64,000 nt of DNA from assembly GCA_020247055.1 (NCBI GenBank), contig JADCJL010000080.1, positions 36,476-100,475 on the forward strand, in the 5' to 3' direction. A model generated the notes under the pieces. That model was not told the DNA's origin and ran no database searches. It worked only from the letters and a program-made list of their open reading frames with translations. Of the stretch, positions 27,053 to 35,793 are shown in pieces. Both the position numbers and the translations under genes were made by a program. This stretch comes from Acidobacteriaceae bacterium. Lineage in GTDB: Bacteria > Acidobacteriota > Terriglobia > Bryobacterales > Bryobacteraceae. Within the stretch, counting starts at the first letter, position 1, and each line of letters begins with the position of its first letter.

Positions 27053-27235
27053 CTATTTGTCGGGAGCGACTCGCGGTGGGTGCTGACCTTTAGCAAGTGA
27101 GGCATCCGGACGCCGGGACCCGGCGTCGCAGCCGCTCATTCAAGTGGGCACGCCCAACTTAGGCAGCACAAAGCGCATCAGCAGAATGTAGCCGGCTATC
27201 ATCGCCAGCGGAAGGAGGATTTCACCCATCTGCAT
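27053..27235 (-). CDS. Candidate membrane selenoprotein, UGA read as Sec
   Basis: This short gene is not seen by ordinary calling because an in-frame UGA (27140-27142) cuts it at 31 codons. The first 31 residues are one membrane helix and a conserved-looking tail (MQMGEILLPLAMIAGYILLM, then RFVLPKLGVPT). Reading UGA as selenocysteine gives U-M-S-G-C, a U-x3-C redox-type motif, and an end at UAG after 60 residues. A strong hairpin with apical GU follows the UGA (next feature). A second ATG at 27229 is possible; no clear ribosome site is seen. The last 48 bp overlap the convergent gene. No selA/B/C/D is in the window, so decoding is inferred. The alternative is a plain 31-residue membrane peptide. 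Confidence 0.5.
27109..27127 (-). promoter_or_regulatory. SECIS-like hairpin after the in-frame UGA
   Basis: On the minus strand GACGCCGG-GTC-CCGGCGTC forms an 8-bp perfect stem with a three-base loop starting GU. The loop begins about 20 nt after the UGA, within the range known for bacterial SECIS elements, which sit in the coding region right after the Sec codon. A partial lower stem (GGC with GCC) extends it. No U-run follows, which argues against a simple terminator for either convergent gene. Recognition by SelB is inference. Confidence 0.45.
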
Positions 27236-27266
27236 GCTAGGATGCAGGCCGGCGGCGGGAGGTGAC

Positions 27267-27307
27267 AACGAAAACGACCGCCCCGGGTGGTTCCCGGGGC
27301 GGCCGTT
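27267..27307 (-). terminator. Rho-independent terminator of pnp
   Basis: CCGCCCCGGG (27278-27287) pairs perfectly with CCCGGGGCGG (27293-27302) around a five-base loop. Beyond one mismatch the stem continues for four more pairs. On the minus strand the stem is followed by TTCGTTGTC. It lies 22 bp after the pnp stop codon. The rest of 27101-27329 holds the selenoprotein candidate. Confidence 0.85.
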
Positions 27308-27329
27308 GTTTCAATTGCGCGCAGCGGAC

Positions 27330-29438
27330 CTACTGACCGGCTTCCGCCTTGAGCTTCTCGCGCTGCTCTTTGAGCACTGCTTTGCGGCTCAGCTTGATCT
27401 TGTTGCCTTCAAGCGCCAGCACCTTCACCATGATCTGGTCGCCTTCGTTCAACTCGTCACGCACTTCCTTCACGCGGCTTTCGGCGATCTCGCTGATGTG
27501 CAGCAGGCCGTCGGTGCCGGGGAAGATTTCAACGAACGCGCCGAAGTCGACGATGCGCACTACCTTGCCCAGGTAGGTTTTACCCGGCTCGGCGACGGCG
27601 CAGATATCGGTCACGCGCTGAATGGCCTTCTGCGCGGCCACGCCGTCGGTGGCGAAGATGTTCACCGTACCGTCGTCGCTGATGTCGATCTTGCAACCGG
27701 TCTCGTCGGTGATGCTGCGGATCATCTTGCCGCCGGGGCCGATCAGTTCCCGGATCTTGTCGGTCGGGATCGTCATGGTGTGGATGCGCGGCGCGTGCAG
27801 CGACAGGTCGCCGCGCGGCTTATCGATGCACTTGGCCATGATGTCGAGGATGTGCAACCGCGCCTTGCGCGCCTGCTCCATGGCCTCTTTCATCAGTTCC
27901 GTGGTGACGTTCGGGACCTTGATATCCATCTGCAGGCCGGTGATGCCTTCGGCCGAGCCGGATACCTTGAAGTCCATATCGCCGTAGTGGTCTTCGGCAC
28001 CGGCGATGTCGGTGAGGATGGCGTAATCGTCGCCCTCTTTCACGAGACCCATGGCGATGCCCGCCACGGCCTTCGACACCGGCACGCCGGCATCCATCAT
28101 GGAAAGCGAAGCACCGCAAACCGAGGCCATCGAGCTCGAGCCGTTCGACTCGAGAATGTCGCTGACGACGCGGATCGTGTAGGGGAACTTCTTTTCGGAG
28201 GGAACCACGGCCGCCATCGACCGCTCGGCGAGTGCGCCGTGGCCGATCTCGCGCCGTCCGGCGCCACGCATGAAGCCTACTTCGCCCACCGAGAACGGCG
28301 GGAAGTTGTAGTGCAGCATGAAGCGCTTGGAGAGAACCGTCGGGTCGAGCAGTTCAATGCGCTGTTCGTCGTCCTTGGTGCCGAGCGTGGTGGTGACCAG
28401 CGCCTGCGTCTCGCCGCGGGTGAACAGAGCCGAACCGTGCGTGCGCGGAAGAATGCCGACTTCGCACTCGATGTGGCGAACTTCGTCGAAGGCACGGCCG
28501 TCCGGACGACGGCGGTCCTTCAGCATCTCGTCGCGGAAGATACGCTCCTTGAGCATGCTGAACAGCTCTTTGGCTTCGGCGTGCTGCTCTTCCGGGTGCT
28601 TTTCGACGACCTTGGCCTTGGCGGCGTCAATGCGGGCGTAGCTTTCGAGCTTGCCGTACTTCTGCGTGTTCAGGGCGTCGCTCAGTTCGGGGCGGATGAA
28701 CGCATCGATCTGGTCGAGGAGTTCCTGATTGATCACCTTCGGGGTGAACTCGCGCTTGGGCTTGCCAGCCAGCGCCATCAGCGCGCGGATCCCGGCGTTG
28801 AGTTTCTTGCAGCACTCATGACCGAATTCGATCGCTTCGAGGATCTCGGCCTCAGGTACATGCTCGGCGCCGGCTTCCACCATGACAATGCCGCTATCGG
28901 TACCGGCCACGATGATGCTCAGCGAGGAGACAGCCGCCTGGGCGTAGGAGGGATTCGGCACCAGCTTGCCGTCCACTTTCCCCACCCGGACCGCGCTCAG
29001 GACGTGGTGAAACGGGATGTCGCTGATCGCGAGCGCCGCTCCCGCGCCGGCAATGGCCAGCGTGCCCGGGTCGCGGGCGGGATCGGCCGACAGCAGCATG
29101 CCGATCACCTGCGTCTCGTGCGAATAGCCTTCCGGGAAAAGAGGCCGGATCGGGCGGTCGATCATCCGGCTCGTCAAAATCTCTTTTTCCGAAGGACGCC
29201 CTTCCCGCTTGATGAATCCACCGGGGAAGCGGCCCGTCGAGTAGGTATACTCGCGATAATCGACCGTCAGCGGAAAGAAATCCGCATTGGGTTTCGGCTT
29301 GGGAGCCGTACAGGCGGTGACCAGCACCACCGAATCACCCGAACGAACAATCACAGATCCGTTTGCCTGCTTAGCCATGTGACCGGTCTCAAAAGAGACC
29401 GGTACGCCAAACAGGTCAATATCTACTTTATGAAGCAT
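27330..29438 (-). CDS. pnp: Polynucleotide phosphorylase
   Basis: A 702-residue 3'-5' exoribonuclease that degrades RNA with phosphate and also adds tails. Two RNase PH domains (about residues 1-220 and 310-540) carry [18 protein letters not shown] and the late catalytic stretch [15 protein letters not shown]. The KH domain has [15 protein letters not shown] and the S1 domain [18 protein letters not shown]. Full length for the family. AAGGAATAG precedes the ATG. It lies downstream of rpsO as in most bacteria and ends at a strong terminator. Confidence 0.97.
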   Translation of the reverse strand: MLHKVDIDLFGVPVSFETGHMAKQANGSVIVRSGDSVVLVTACTAPKPKPNADFFPLTVDYREYTYSTGRFPGGFIKREGRPSEKEILTSRMIDRPIRPLFPEGYSHETQVIGMLLSADPARDPGTLAIAGAGAALAISDIPFHHVLSAVRVGKVDGKLVPNPSYAQAAVSSLSIIVAGTDSGIVMVEAGAEHVPEAEILEAIEFGHECCKKLNAGIRALMALAGKPKREFTPKVINQELLDQIDAFIRPELSDALNTQKYGKLESYARIDAAKAKVVEKHPEEQHAEAKELFSMLKERIFRDEMLKDRRRPDGRAFDEVRHIECEVGILPRTHGSALFTRGETQALVTTTLGTKDDEQRIELLDPTVLSKRFMLHYNFPPFSVGEVGFMRGAGRREIGHGALAERSMAAVVPSEKKFPYTIRVVSDILESNGSSSMASVCGASLSMMDAGVPVSKAVAGIAMGLVKEGDDYAILTDIAGAEDHYGDMDFKVSGSAEGITGLQMDIKVPNVTTELMKEAMEQARKARLHILDIMAKCIDKPRGDLSLHAPRIHTMTIPTDKIRELIGPGGKMIRSITDETGCKIDISDDGTVNIFATDGVAAQKAIQRVTDICAVAEPGKTYLGKVVRIVDFGAFVEIFPGTDGLLHISEIAESRVKEVRDELNEGDQIMVKVLALEGNKIKLSRKAVLKEQREKLKAEAGQ

Positions 29439-29504
29439 TGCTATTCCTTGAACCGAATTGACTCGAAATCAAGGAGACGCGAGGAGCGATTGTACGCGCA
29501 GTCC

Positions 29505-29525
29505 TTTCCGCCACCAGAGCGGAAA
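29505..29525 (-). promoter_or_regulatory. Hairpin in the rpsO-pnp gap
   Basis: TTTCCGC (29505-29511) pairs with GCGGAAA (29519-29525) around a seven-base loop, in the 103-bp gap between the rpsO stop and the pnp ATG. In Escherichia coli the pnp leader holds an RNase III stem-loop used for self-control. A comparable role here is possible, but the stem is short. Confidence 0.35.
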
Positions 29526-29541
29526 TCCCTTCAGCTTTCCT

Positions 29542-29811
29542 CTAACGACGGATGCCCAGACCGGTGATGAGCGCTTTGTAGCGCTGAGGGCTGATGCCCT
29601 TCAGATAATCCAGCAGCCGACGCCGCCGGGCTACCATCATCAGAAGTCCACGGCGGGAGCTGTGGTCCTTCTTGTTGGCCTTGAAATGATCCTGCAACTG
29701 CGAAATGCGCTGGCTCAGGATCGCAACCTGGACCTCTGGCGAACCGCAATCATCCTTGTGGATCTTATACTTCGCGATTACTTCTTGTTTCGATTCCGCC
29801 GCCAGTGCCAT
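29542..29811 (-). CDS. rpsO: 30S ribosomal protein S15
   Basis: An 89-residue protein, the standard length. It binds 16S rRNA at a three-way junction and starts assembly of the platform. The family signature is visible: [45 protein letters not shown] and the end ITGLGIRR. The gap to the SDR stop upstream is 74 bp and holds an A/T-rich stretch that may include its promoter. pnp follows. Confidence 0.98.
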   Translation of the reverse strand: MALAAESKQEVIAKYKIHKDDCGSPEVQVAILSQRISQLQDHFKANKKDHSSRRGLLMMVARRRRLLDYLKGISPQRYKALITGLGIRR

Positions 29812-29885
29812 GCCGTAAAGTGGATACTCCTTAGTCTTCCCTTAATCGTTTGATGTCAATAAAGAGGATAACACAGATGAAATGT

Positions 29886-30584
29886 TCATTTGGGGGCTAA
29901 TCGTATGCCGCCGTCCAAACGAATTGTTTCGCCATTTAAATACGGGTTCTCCACCACCTGCCGCACGAGCAGGGCGAACTCCTCGGGCCGGCCCAACCGG
30001 TTGGGAAAGGGCACGGTCCGGCCCACTTCTTCGCGCACCGCCGCAGGCAGCACGTCCATCATCGGCGTATCCATCAAGCCCGGCGCAATCGAGACGACCC
30101 GGATGCCCGCGCGCGCAAACTCCCGCGCCAGCGGCAGGGTCATCCCCGCCACGGCCGCCTTTGAGGCCGCATAAGCCGCCTGCCCAATCTGGCCGTCAAA
30201 GGCCGCAATCGAGGCCGTGTTGATGATTACGCCCCGCTCCCCGTCCGGTCCCGCGGGGTTCTCCATCATGGCCGCCGCCGCCAGCCGGATTACGTTAAAC
30301 GTGCCCAGCAGATTCACCCGGATGACGCGCTCAAACTCCTCGAGCGCCAGCGGCCCCTCCCGTCCCACCGTCCGCTGCGCCGTGGCCACCCCGGCGCAGT
30401 TCACCACGATATCCACCCCGCCCAACAGGGACAGTTCCACGTCGCTATCGCGCAGCACATCCTGCCCCATCGCCCGGTCGAGCACCCGGACCTCGGCCCC
30501 GGCCTCGCGCAACATCGCCGCCGTCGCCGCGCCCAAACCGGACGCCCCTCCCGTTACTACCGCCCGCCGACCCACGATCTGCAT
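29886..30584 (-). CDS. SDR oxidoreductase, 3-hydroxyacyl-CoA dehydrogenase type II-like
   Basis: A 232-residue NAD(H)-dependent short-chain dehydrogenase. The cofactor motif is TGGASGLG (residues 11-18), NCAG lies near residue 63, and the catalytic set is Ser in INTASIAA plus Y-A-A-S-K (QAAYAASKAA). The PGLMDTPMM loop and the GERGVIINTAS stretch are typical of the HSD10/type II 3-hydroxyacyl-CoA dehydrogenase branch, which acts in fatty-acid or branched amino acid breakdown. The exact substrate is inferred. Confidence 0.85.
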   Translation of the reverse strand: MQIVGRRAVVTGGASGLGAATAAMLREAGAEVRVLDRAMGQDVLRDSDVELSLLGGVDIVVNCAGVATAQRTVGREGPLALEEFERVIRVNLLGTFNVIRLAAAAMMENPAGPDGERGVIINTASIAAFDGQIGQAAYAASKAAVAGMTLPLAREFARAGIRVVSIAPGLMDTPMMDVLPAAVREEVGRTVPFPNRLGRPEEFALLVRQVVENPYLNGETIRLDGGIRLAPK

Positions 30585-30607
30585 CAGAATCCATTAAACC
30601 AAATCGC

Positions 30608-30613
30608 TATAAT
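30608..30613 (+). promoter_or_regulatory. Possible -10 box TATAAT upstream of the thiE-like gene
   Basis: A perfect TATAAT sits about 33 bp before the start codon, in the short divergent gap after the SDR start. The hexamer 17 bp upstream (CAGAAT) is a poor -35 match, so this is a weak call based on the -10 sequence and position only. Confidence 0.3.
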
Positions 30614-30645
30614 CGCTTTGGATTCGTGTTGGCCCCGAGTTGCCC

Positions 30646-31173
30646 GTGCACCCGTTTCTCTACTGCCAGATCGCCGAGCAACCGACGCTCCACCCGCGGG
30701 CCGACTGGTTCCAACTGCGCGCCAAGCACCTCCCGGCCGGCCAGCTCTACGCCCTCACCCGCCAGGCGCTGCTTGAGGCGACCGGCCAAAAGATCATCGT
30801 CAACACCCGCCTCGATGTCGCCCTCGCCGCCCGGGCCGCCGGCGTCCACCTGCCCGCCGGCAGCCCCGCCCCGCGCCGTCTCCGGCCGGCCACGCCGCCG
30901 GGTTTCCTCATCGGCGTCTCCTGCCACACGGTCGACGAACTCCGACAGGCCGAGGACGAGGGGGCCGACTACGCCTTTTTCAGCCCCGTCTTCCAACCCT
31001 TCTCCAAACCGGATTATCACCCCGGCCTGGGCCTCGACCGGCTCCACGAGGCCTGCCGGGCCGTGCGCATCCCGGTGTTCGCCCTCGGCGGCATCACGCG
31101 CGAAAACGCGTCACACTGTCAAGAGGCGGGCGCTGCCGGCGTTGCGGGCATCTCGCTGTTCTCCCCGGCATGA
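30646..31173 (+). CDS. thiE: Thiamine-phosphate synthase-like (ThiE/TenI family)
   Basis: About 176 residues from the GTG at 30646 (a TTG at 30640 is the alternative), somewhat short for ThiE. The TIM-barrel signatures are WFQLRAKHL (pyrophosphate/HMP side), IIVNTRLDVALAARAAGVHLP, GVSCHTVDEL, DYAFFSPVF and FALGGITREN. ThiE joins the thiazole and pyrimidine halves of thiamine; TenI-like members are aromatases without that activity, and the sequence does not fully separate the two. The stop overlaps the protease start (ATGA). Confidence 0.75.
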   Translation: MHPFLYCQIAEQPTLHPRADWFQLRAKHLPAGQLYALTRQALLEATGQKIIVNTRLDVALAARAAGVHLPAGSPAPRRLRPATPPGFLIGVSCHTVDELRQAEDEGADYAFFSPVFQPFSKPDYHPGLGLDRLHEACRAVRIPVFALGGITRENASHCQEAGAAGVAGISLFSPA

Positions 31174-33596
31174 AACTGCTTACGGCTCTCCTGCTTGCTC
31201 TTCCCCTGGCCGCCCAGCCGCCCGTCTGGCGCGAGACGGAAATCGACGGACGCCTGATCCGCTACCAGGTCGTCGACGGCGAAGCGCTGCTCGGCGATAT
31301 CGTCCTTGGTCCCGCCGCCGAGTTTGAGGGCAAATCGCCCCGCGCCTCCAGCCTCGTCCTCGGCCAGCGCTTCCGGTGGCCGAACGCGACGGTCCCCTAC
31401 GTGATTGACGAGGATGTGCCGGAGATCACCACCCGCGTCGAAGGCGCCATCCGCGCCTGGAACGAAAACACGCCCATCCGGCTCATCCCCCGCACCACGG
31501 AGGCCGACTACATCCAGTTTCGCCGCCGCAATGGGTTCGCCTGCTCGTCGAACGTCGGCCGCATCGGGGGCCGCCAGTTCATCAACCTCCCCGACGATTG
31601 CCCCCTCGGCTCGGTCATCCACGAGATCGGCCACGCGGTTGGCCTCTGGCACACGCAGTCCCGGCAGGACCGGGACCTGTTCGTCGACGTCGACCTCGAG
31701 TCGATCAACCGCGCGGACAGGAGCCAGTACATCGTCTCGCTCCGGGATGGCGAAGACATCGGCCCCTATCCCTATGATTCGATCATGCATTACTCGGGAT
31801 CGGGCTTTGCACTGCCCCTGCGGTTGGCCATGCAGACCATCCCCCGCGGCATCCCCATCGGCCAGCGCGCCGGATTGTCGCCCTCCGACATCGACACCAT
31901 CACCCGCATCTACGGGACCCCGCCGCGGCGGACCACCATTACCTCCAACCCGCCCGGCCTGAACGTGGACGTCGATGGCATCACCGTCACCACGCCCGCC
32001 GTTTTCGACTGGCCCACCGGCTCCACGCACACCCTCGAAGCACGCAACCAGACGCAGGACTCGCTGCGTCTGGTGTTCGGCCGCTGGTCCAATTTCGGCC
32101 CGGCCACGCAGACCATCACCGTCTCCCCGTCCACCACCCTGTTCACCGCCCACTACCGGCGGCTGTTCGCCTTCCCGGCGGCGGCGAGCCCCGTCCCGGC
32201 CGGCAACATCGAATTGACCCCTGCCCCGGAGAACGGGCTCGTCCCGCTCGGCTCCCTCATCCGGCTCGGTGCCGTGCCCGCGAACGGGTTCACCTTCACC
32301 AACTGGTCCGGATTCGGCTTTTTCAACTCCCATGGGAGCGCGAATCCTATCCAGATTCCTCTGAACGACACCGACCTGCGCTACTCGGCCAACTTCACCA
32401 ACAGCCCGGTCACCACGATCACTTCGAATCCTCCCGGCCTGCGGGTTGTCGTCGATGAGACCACGATTACCACCCCCCGCCGCTTTGTTTGGGCCCCCGG
32501 CACGGTGCATACGCTACGGGTCGCCACCCCGACGCAGACGCTCCCGGGCACCAGTTCCCGCTACAGCTTCTCCGGATGGTCTGTCGGCGCCGATGCGGCC
32601 CAAACCTACACCGCCACCTCCTCGTCCGCCACCCTCACCGCCGACTTCAGCGCCGAACACCGGGTCAATCTGCTGACCTCGCCTTCGGGAAGCGGCACGA
32701 TCAGCGTCGTACCGCCGTTGCCGGCCGATGGGTTCGTTCCGGCGGGTACAACGCTGACCCTGACGGCCGCGCCCCGCGCCGGTCTGGAGTTCACCGGCTG
32801 GGGCGATGCCGCCTCGGGCGTCGAGTCCGTCACCCAGGTGCCGGTGGATGAGGAGCTGTTTGTCTCGGCCCGTTTTGCGAGCCCCAATCAGATCACCCTG
32901 GCAGGAACGGTGAACGCGGCCAGCCAACTCGGCGGCGCCGTTGCCCCCGGCCAGATCCTCTCGCTCTATGGCTGGAAGATCGGTCCGGCCGCGCCCGCCG
33001 GCGTGGCGCTGACGGGTCAGGGACGGGTGGCCACGCAGTTGAACGGTACCCGCGTCCTGTTTAACAACCTTCCGGCCCCGCTTGCCTATGTCTCGGCGAA
33101 CCAGATCAACTGCGTGGTGCCCTATGGCATCCCGGAGAATACCGTGACGCTCCGCGTCGAAGTGGATGGCCGCACAACCAATGCGCTGAGCGTACCCGTG
33201 CAGCCGGCGGGTCCGGCGTTTTTCACGTTTAACTCTTCCGGCCAGGGCGGCGGAGCGTTCCTCAACGAGAACGGCAGCGTCAACACGGCCGCGAACCCGG
33301 CCGCCCGCGGCTCGATCGTCGTCCTTTACGCTACCGGGACCGGCCGCACCACCCCGGCGCAGGCCGATGGGGAGGTGACCGGGTCCACTCCGCCCCGGCC
33401 CGCGCAGACGGTGAAGGTGTTCCTCGCCGACCGCGACGCCGAGGTTCTGTTCGCCGGCAGCACCCCGGGGGTGGTCAGCGGTCTGACGCAGCTCAACGTC
33501 CGCGTTCCGCGGGACCTGGACCCGGGGATCGTGCCGGTGGTGCTGGAAGTGGCCGGCGTCCGCAGTCCGCGCACCGTGAGTCTGGCGATCCGGTAG
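31170..33596 (+). CDS. Secreted astacin-like metalloprotease with TIGR03437 C-terminal domain
   Basis: An 808-residue exported protein (signal peptide about residues 1-15). The protease domain has the zinc motif H151-E-I-G-H-x5-H followed by RQDRD and the Met-turn SIMHY near residue 206, the astacin (M12A) pattern. After it come repeats: two 'TTITSNPPGL' units (about residues 248 and 412) and an InlB-like beta repeat ending in EFTGWGDA. Residues about 580-808 are the Solibacter-type C-terminal domain (VNAASQLGGAVAPGQILSLYG ... GLTQLNVRVP), probably used for surface display. It digests proteins outside the cell. Confidence 0.9.
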   Translation: MKLLTALLLALPLAAQPPVWRETEIDGRLIRYQVVDGEALLGDIVLGPAAEFEGKSPRASSLVLGQRFRWPNATVPYVIDEDVPEITTRVEGAIRAWNENTPIRLIPRTTEADYIQFRRRNGFACSSNVGRIGGRQFINLPDDCPLGSVIHEIGHAVGLWHTQSRQDRDLFVDVDLESINRADRSQYIVSLRDGEDIGPYPYDSIMHYSGSGFALPLRLAMQTIPRGIPIGQRAGLSPSDIDTITRIYGTPPRRTTITSNPPGLNVDVDGITVTTPAVFDWPTGSTHTLEARNQTQDSLRLVFGRWSNFGPATQTITVSPSTTLFTAHYRRLFAFPAAASPVPAGNIELTPAPENGLVPLGSLIRLGAVPANGFTFTNWSGFGFFNSHGSANPIQIPLNDTDLRYSANFTNSPVTTITSNPPGLRVVVDETTITTPRRFVWAPGTVHTLRVATPTQTLPGTSSRYSFSGWSVGADAAQTYTATSSSATLTADFSAEHRVNLLTSPSGSGTISVVPPLPADGFVPAGTTLTLTAAPRAGLEFTGWGDAASGVESVTQVPVDEELFVSARFASPNQITLAGTVNAASQLGGAVAPGQILSLYGWKIGPAAPAGVALTGQGRVATQLNGTRVLFNNLPAPLAYVSANQINCVVPYGIPENTVTLRVEVDGRTTNALSVPVQPAGPAFFTFNSSGQGGGAFLNENGSVNTAANPAARGSIVVLYATGTGRTTPAQADGEVTGSTPPRPAQTVKVFLADRDAEVLFAGSTPGVVSGLTQLNVRVPRDLDPGIVPVVLEVAGVRSPRTVSLAIR

Positions 33597-33720
33597 CGGG
33601 GATTGGGAGCGCGGGCGGGCGGCGCTTGGGACGGCCGTGTTATCCGGCGCCTGGGGCTGGGCCGGCGGGCTCGCGCGGGCCGCGGCGTCCCGCAGCGTTG
33701 GCGCGCTACCCTAGTTGCTT

Positions 33721-34908
33721 ATGCCCCCCACCCGCGTCGCCATCATCGGCGGAGGGATCGTCGGCCTCGCCACGGCGCTTCGCCTGCAGCAACGCCTGCC
33801 CCATCTGCGCCTCACCGTCTTTGAGAAGGAGGCCGCCGTGGGACGCCACCAGACGGGAAACAACTCCGGCGTCCTGCACGCTGGCCTCTACTATAAACCC
33901 GGCTCGGCCAAGGCCCGCCTGGCCGTCCAGGGTGTCCGGCAGATGGTCTCTTTCTGCCAGGAGCACAGCATCCGGCACGAGATCTGCGGCAAACTGGTGG
34001 TCGCCACCGAAGCGGGCGAAGTGCCCCGCCTGCACGATCTCCACGCGCGCGGCCAGCAGAATGGCCTGTCCGGCCTGCGCCTGCTCTCTGCCGGCGAGAT
34101 CCGCGAGATTGAGCCTCACGCGGCCGGGCTGCTCGCGCTCCGGGTTCCCGAAGAGGGCATCGTCGATTACCCCCAGGTCTGTCAGACCATGGCCAGCCTG
34201 CTTACCGCCGCCGGCGCCGAGGTCCGCACCAACTGCCCGATCACCTCCATCCGGCCCGGTTGGGTTCTCAATGGCCAATACGAAGCCGACTTTCTCATCA
34301 ACTGCGCCGGCCTCCATTGCGACCGGGTCTCCGCCTTGGCCGGCGAGCGCCGCCAAGCCCGGATCATCCCCTTCCGCGGCGAGTACTACATGCTGAAACC
34401 GGCCAGCCAGCATCTGGTCCGGCACCTCATCTACCCGGTCCCCGACCCGGCATTTCCGTTCCTCGGCGTCCACTTCACCCGCCTGATCCATGGCGGCGTC
34501 GAGGCTGGCCCCAACGCGGTGCTGGCCTTTGCCCGGGAAGGCTACCGGTGGACGCAGGTCTCGCTTCCCGACCTTTGGGACGCCCTCTCCTTCCCCGGGC
34601 TTTGGCGCTTCCTGGCCCGCTATCCCTCCATGGCCAGCTACGAGATCCGCCGCTCGCTCAGCCACCAGCTCTTCTGCGCCTCCCTGCAGCGGCTCGTTCC
34701 GGCCCTGCAGCCGGGAGATATTGAGCGGGGCGGCGCCGGGGTCCGCGCGCAGGCGATGCTGCCCAATGGGGATCTGGTGCAGGACTTCCTGATCGTCGAC
34801 GGCGAGAAGGCGCTGCACCTGCTGAACGCCCCGAGCCCTGCCGCGACGGCCTCGCTCGCCATCGGCGACGAGATTGTCGACCGGATCCTGCCGCGCCTCA
34901 GCGGATGA
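33721..34908 (+). CDS. lhgO: L-2-hydroxyglutarate oxidase LhgO-like
   Basis: A 395-residue FAD enzyme from the ATG at 33721 (a TTG two codons earlier is possible). The FAD Rossmann motif is AIIGGGIVGLATA (about residues 8-20), followed by the family stretch RHQTGNNSGVLHAGLYYKPGS and KLVVATE. Later come the second FAD region FLINCAGLHCDRV and FRGEYYML. It oxidises L-2-hydroxyglutarate to 2-oxoglutarate, passing electrons to quinone. The 124-bp gap before it is GC-rich and shows nothing. Its 3' end overlaps tadC by 11 bp. Confidence 0.9.
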   Translation: MPPTRVAIIGGGIVGLATALRLQQRLPHLRLTVFEKEAAVGRHQTGNNSGVLHAGLYYKPGSAKARLAVQGVRQMVSFCQEHSIRHEICGKLVVATEAGEVPRLHDLHARGQQNGLSGLRLLSAGEIREIEPHAAGLLALRVPEEGIVDYPQVCQTMASLLTAAGAEVRTNCPITSIRPGWVLNGQYEADFLINCAGLHCDRVSALAGERRQARIIPFRGEYYMLKPASQHLVRHLIYPVPDPAFPFLGVHFTRLIHGGVEAGPNAVLAFAREGYRWTQVSLPDLWDALSFPGLWRFLARYPSMASYEIRRSLSHQLFCASLQRLVPALQPGDIERGGAGVRAQAMLPNGDLVQDFLIVDGEKALHLLNAPSPAATASLAIGDEIVDRILPRLSG

Positions 34909-35791
34909 CGCTGCCGAAGCCGGATTGCAGCGAATCCATCAACTGCAGCACGGCCGGACCGAGCGTCACCAAGAGCACGGCGGGGAAGATCAAGAAAAAG
35001 ACGGGGAAAACCAGCTTGACACTCACCTTGCGGGCCTGCTCCTGGGCCTGCTGCCGGAGGCTGGTCCGCAGGTAGCGGGTCTGGTTCCGCAGCGCCGCCG
35101 CCAGACTGGTTCCGAAACGATCGCTGTCGAGCAGCACCTGCGCAAAGCGGCGGATTTCCGGCTCTTGGTTCTGATTCAGCAGCTGCCGGAGCTGGTCCTG
35201 GCGGCTGCGCGTGGACAGGATCCCGGGTGGGACGCTCGCCAGCTCCCGGGCCAGGTCCGGGTGCGAACTCTCGAGTTCGCGGGCCGTATCGAGCATCGCG
35301 CCATCGAGGGACTGCCCGCTTTCGAGCGCCAGCACGAGCAACTCCAGGGCGAGGGGGAGACTGCGCTTCAGGCGCTCGGCCCGCCGGTTGCCCAGCCAGA
35401 CGAGCACCCGGTCCGTCAGGAGATAGCCCAGGCCGCTGCCGGCCAGCAGCGCCACCAGCCACTGGACTCCCCCATCAGCCAGCAGGAAGGAACCGGCGCT
35501 GGCCACGGTGCCCAGTCCTACCGTGGTGGCGGCCTTGGCACCGTAATAGGTGGTCAGCGCCTCGGGCTGCCGGTAGCCGGCATAACGGAGCAGCTGGCGA
35601 TAACGCTCGGCCTGCGAACTCCGCGCCGGCACCGCCGCGCCAACGGCCTCGAGGGTGCCCGTCAGCAGCCGCTCCGGGTCAGCATCCGCACCGGTGGCGT
35701 CTCTCTTTTGCAGATACCAGTACCCGCCGCCGCCCACCAGCGCCAGCACCAGGAGAAAAAAGCCGCCGGCCAGCGCAACGTCCGGACTCAT
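34898..35791 (-). CDS. tadC: Tad pilus inner-membrane platform protein TadC
   Basis: A 297-residue type II secretion F-like protein. The T2SSF domain (about residues 130-270) shows LKRSLPLALELLVLALESGQSLDGAML and RFGTSLAAALRNQTRYLRT, with membrane helices at the N-terminus, the middle and near the C-terminus (FPVFFLIFPAVLLVTLGPAV). With TadB it forms the platform that the ATPase turns to assemble Flp pili. It is 2 bp after tadB. No pilin, prepilin peptidase or TadA ATPase is in the window. Confidence 0.9.
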   Translation of the reverse strand: MSPDVALAGGFFLLVLALVGGGGYWYLQKRDATGADADPERLLTGTLEAVGAAVPARSSQAERYRQLLRYAGYRQPEALTTYYGAKAATTVGLGTVASAGSFLLADGGVQWLVALLAGSGLGYLLTDRVLVWLGNRRAERLKRSLPLALELLVLALESGQSLDGAMLDTARELESSHPDLARELASVPPGILSTRSRQDQLRQLLNQNQEPEIRRFAQVLLDSDRFGTSLAAALRNQTRYLRTSLRQQAQEQARKVSVKLVFPVFFLIFPAVLLVTLGPAVLQLMDSLQSGFGSVIR

Positions 35792-35793
35792 AC

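Noticed and set aside
27109..27127. Hairpin as the terminator of the plus-strand exported protein
   Set aside because: It is close to that stop codon, but no U-run follows on either strand and the stem overlaps an open minus-strand frame after UGA; the SECIS reading explains more, although both remain possible.
27234..29567. Long open frame of 777 codons antisense to pnp
   Set aside because: No motif; pnp has four complete domains on the other strand. The frame also covers the pnp terminator.
33597..33720. Possible small gene between protease and LhgO
   Set aside because: Very GC-rich with open frames in several phases but no start with a ribosome site and no recognisable peptide.
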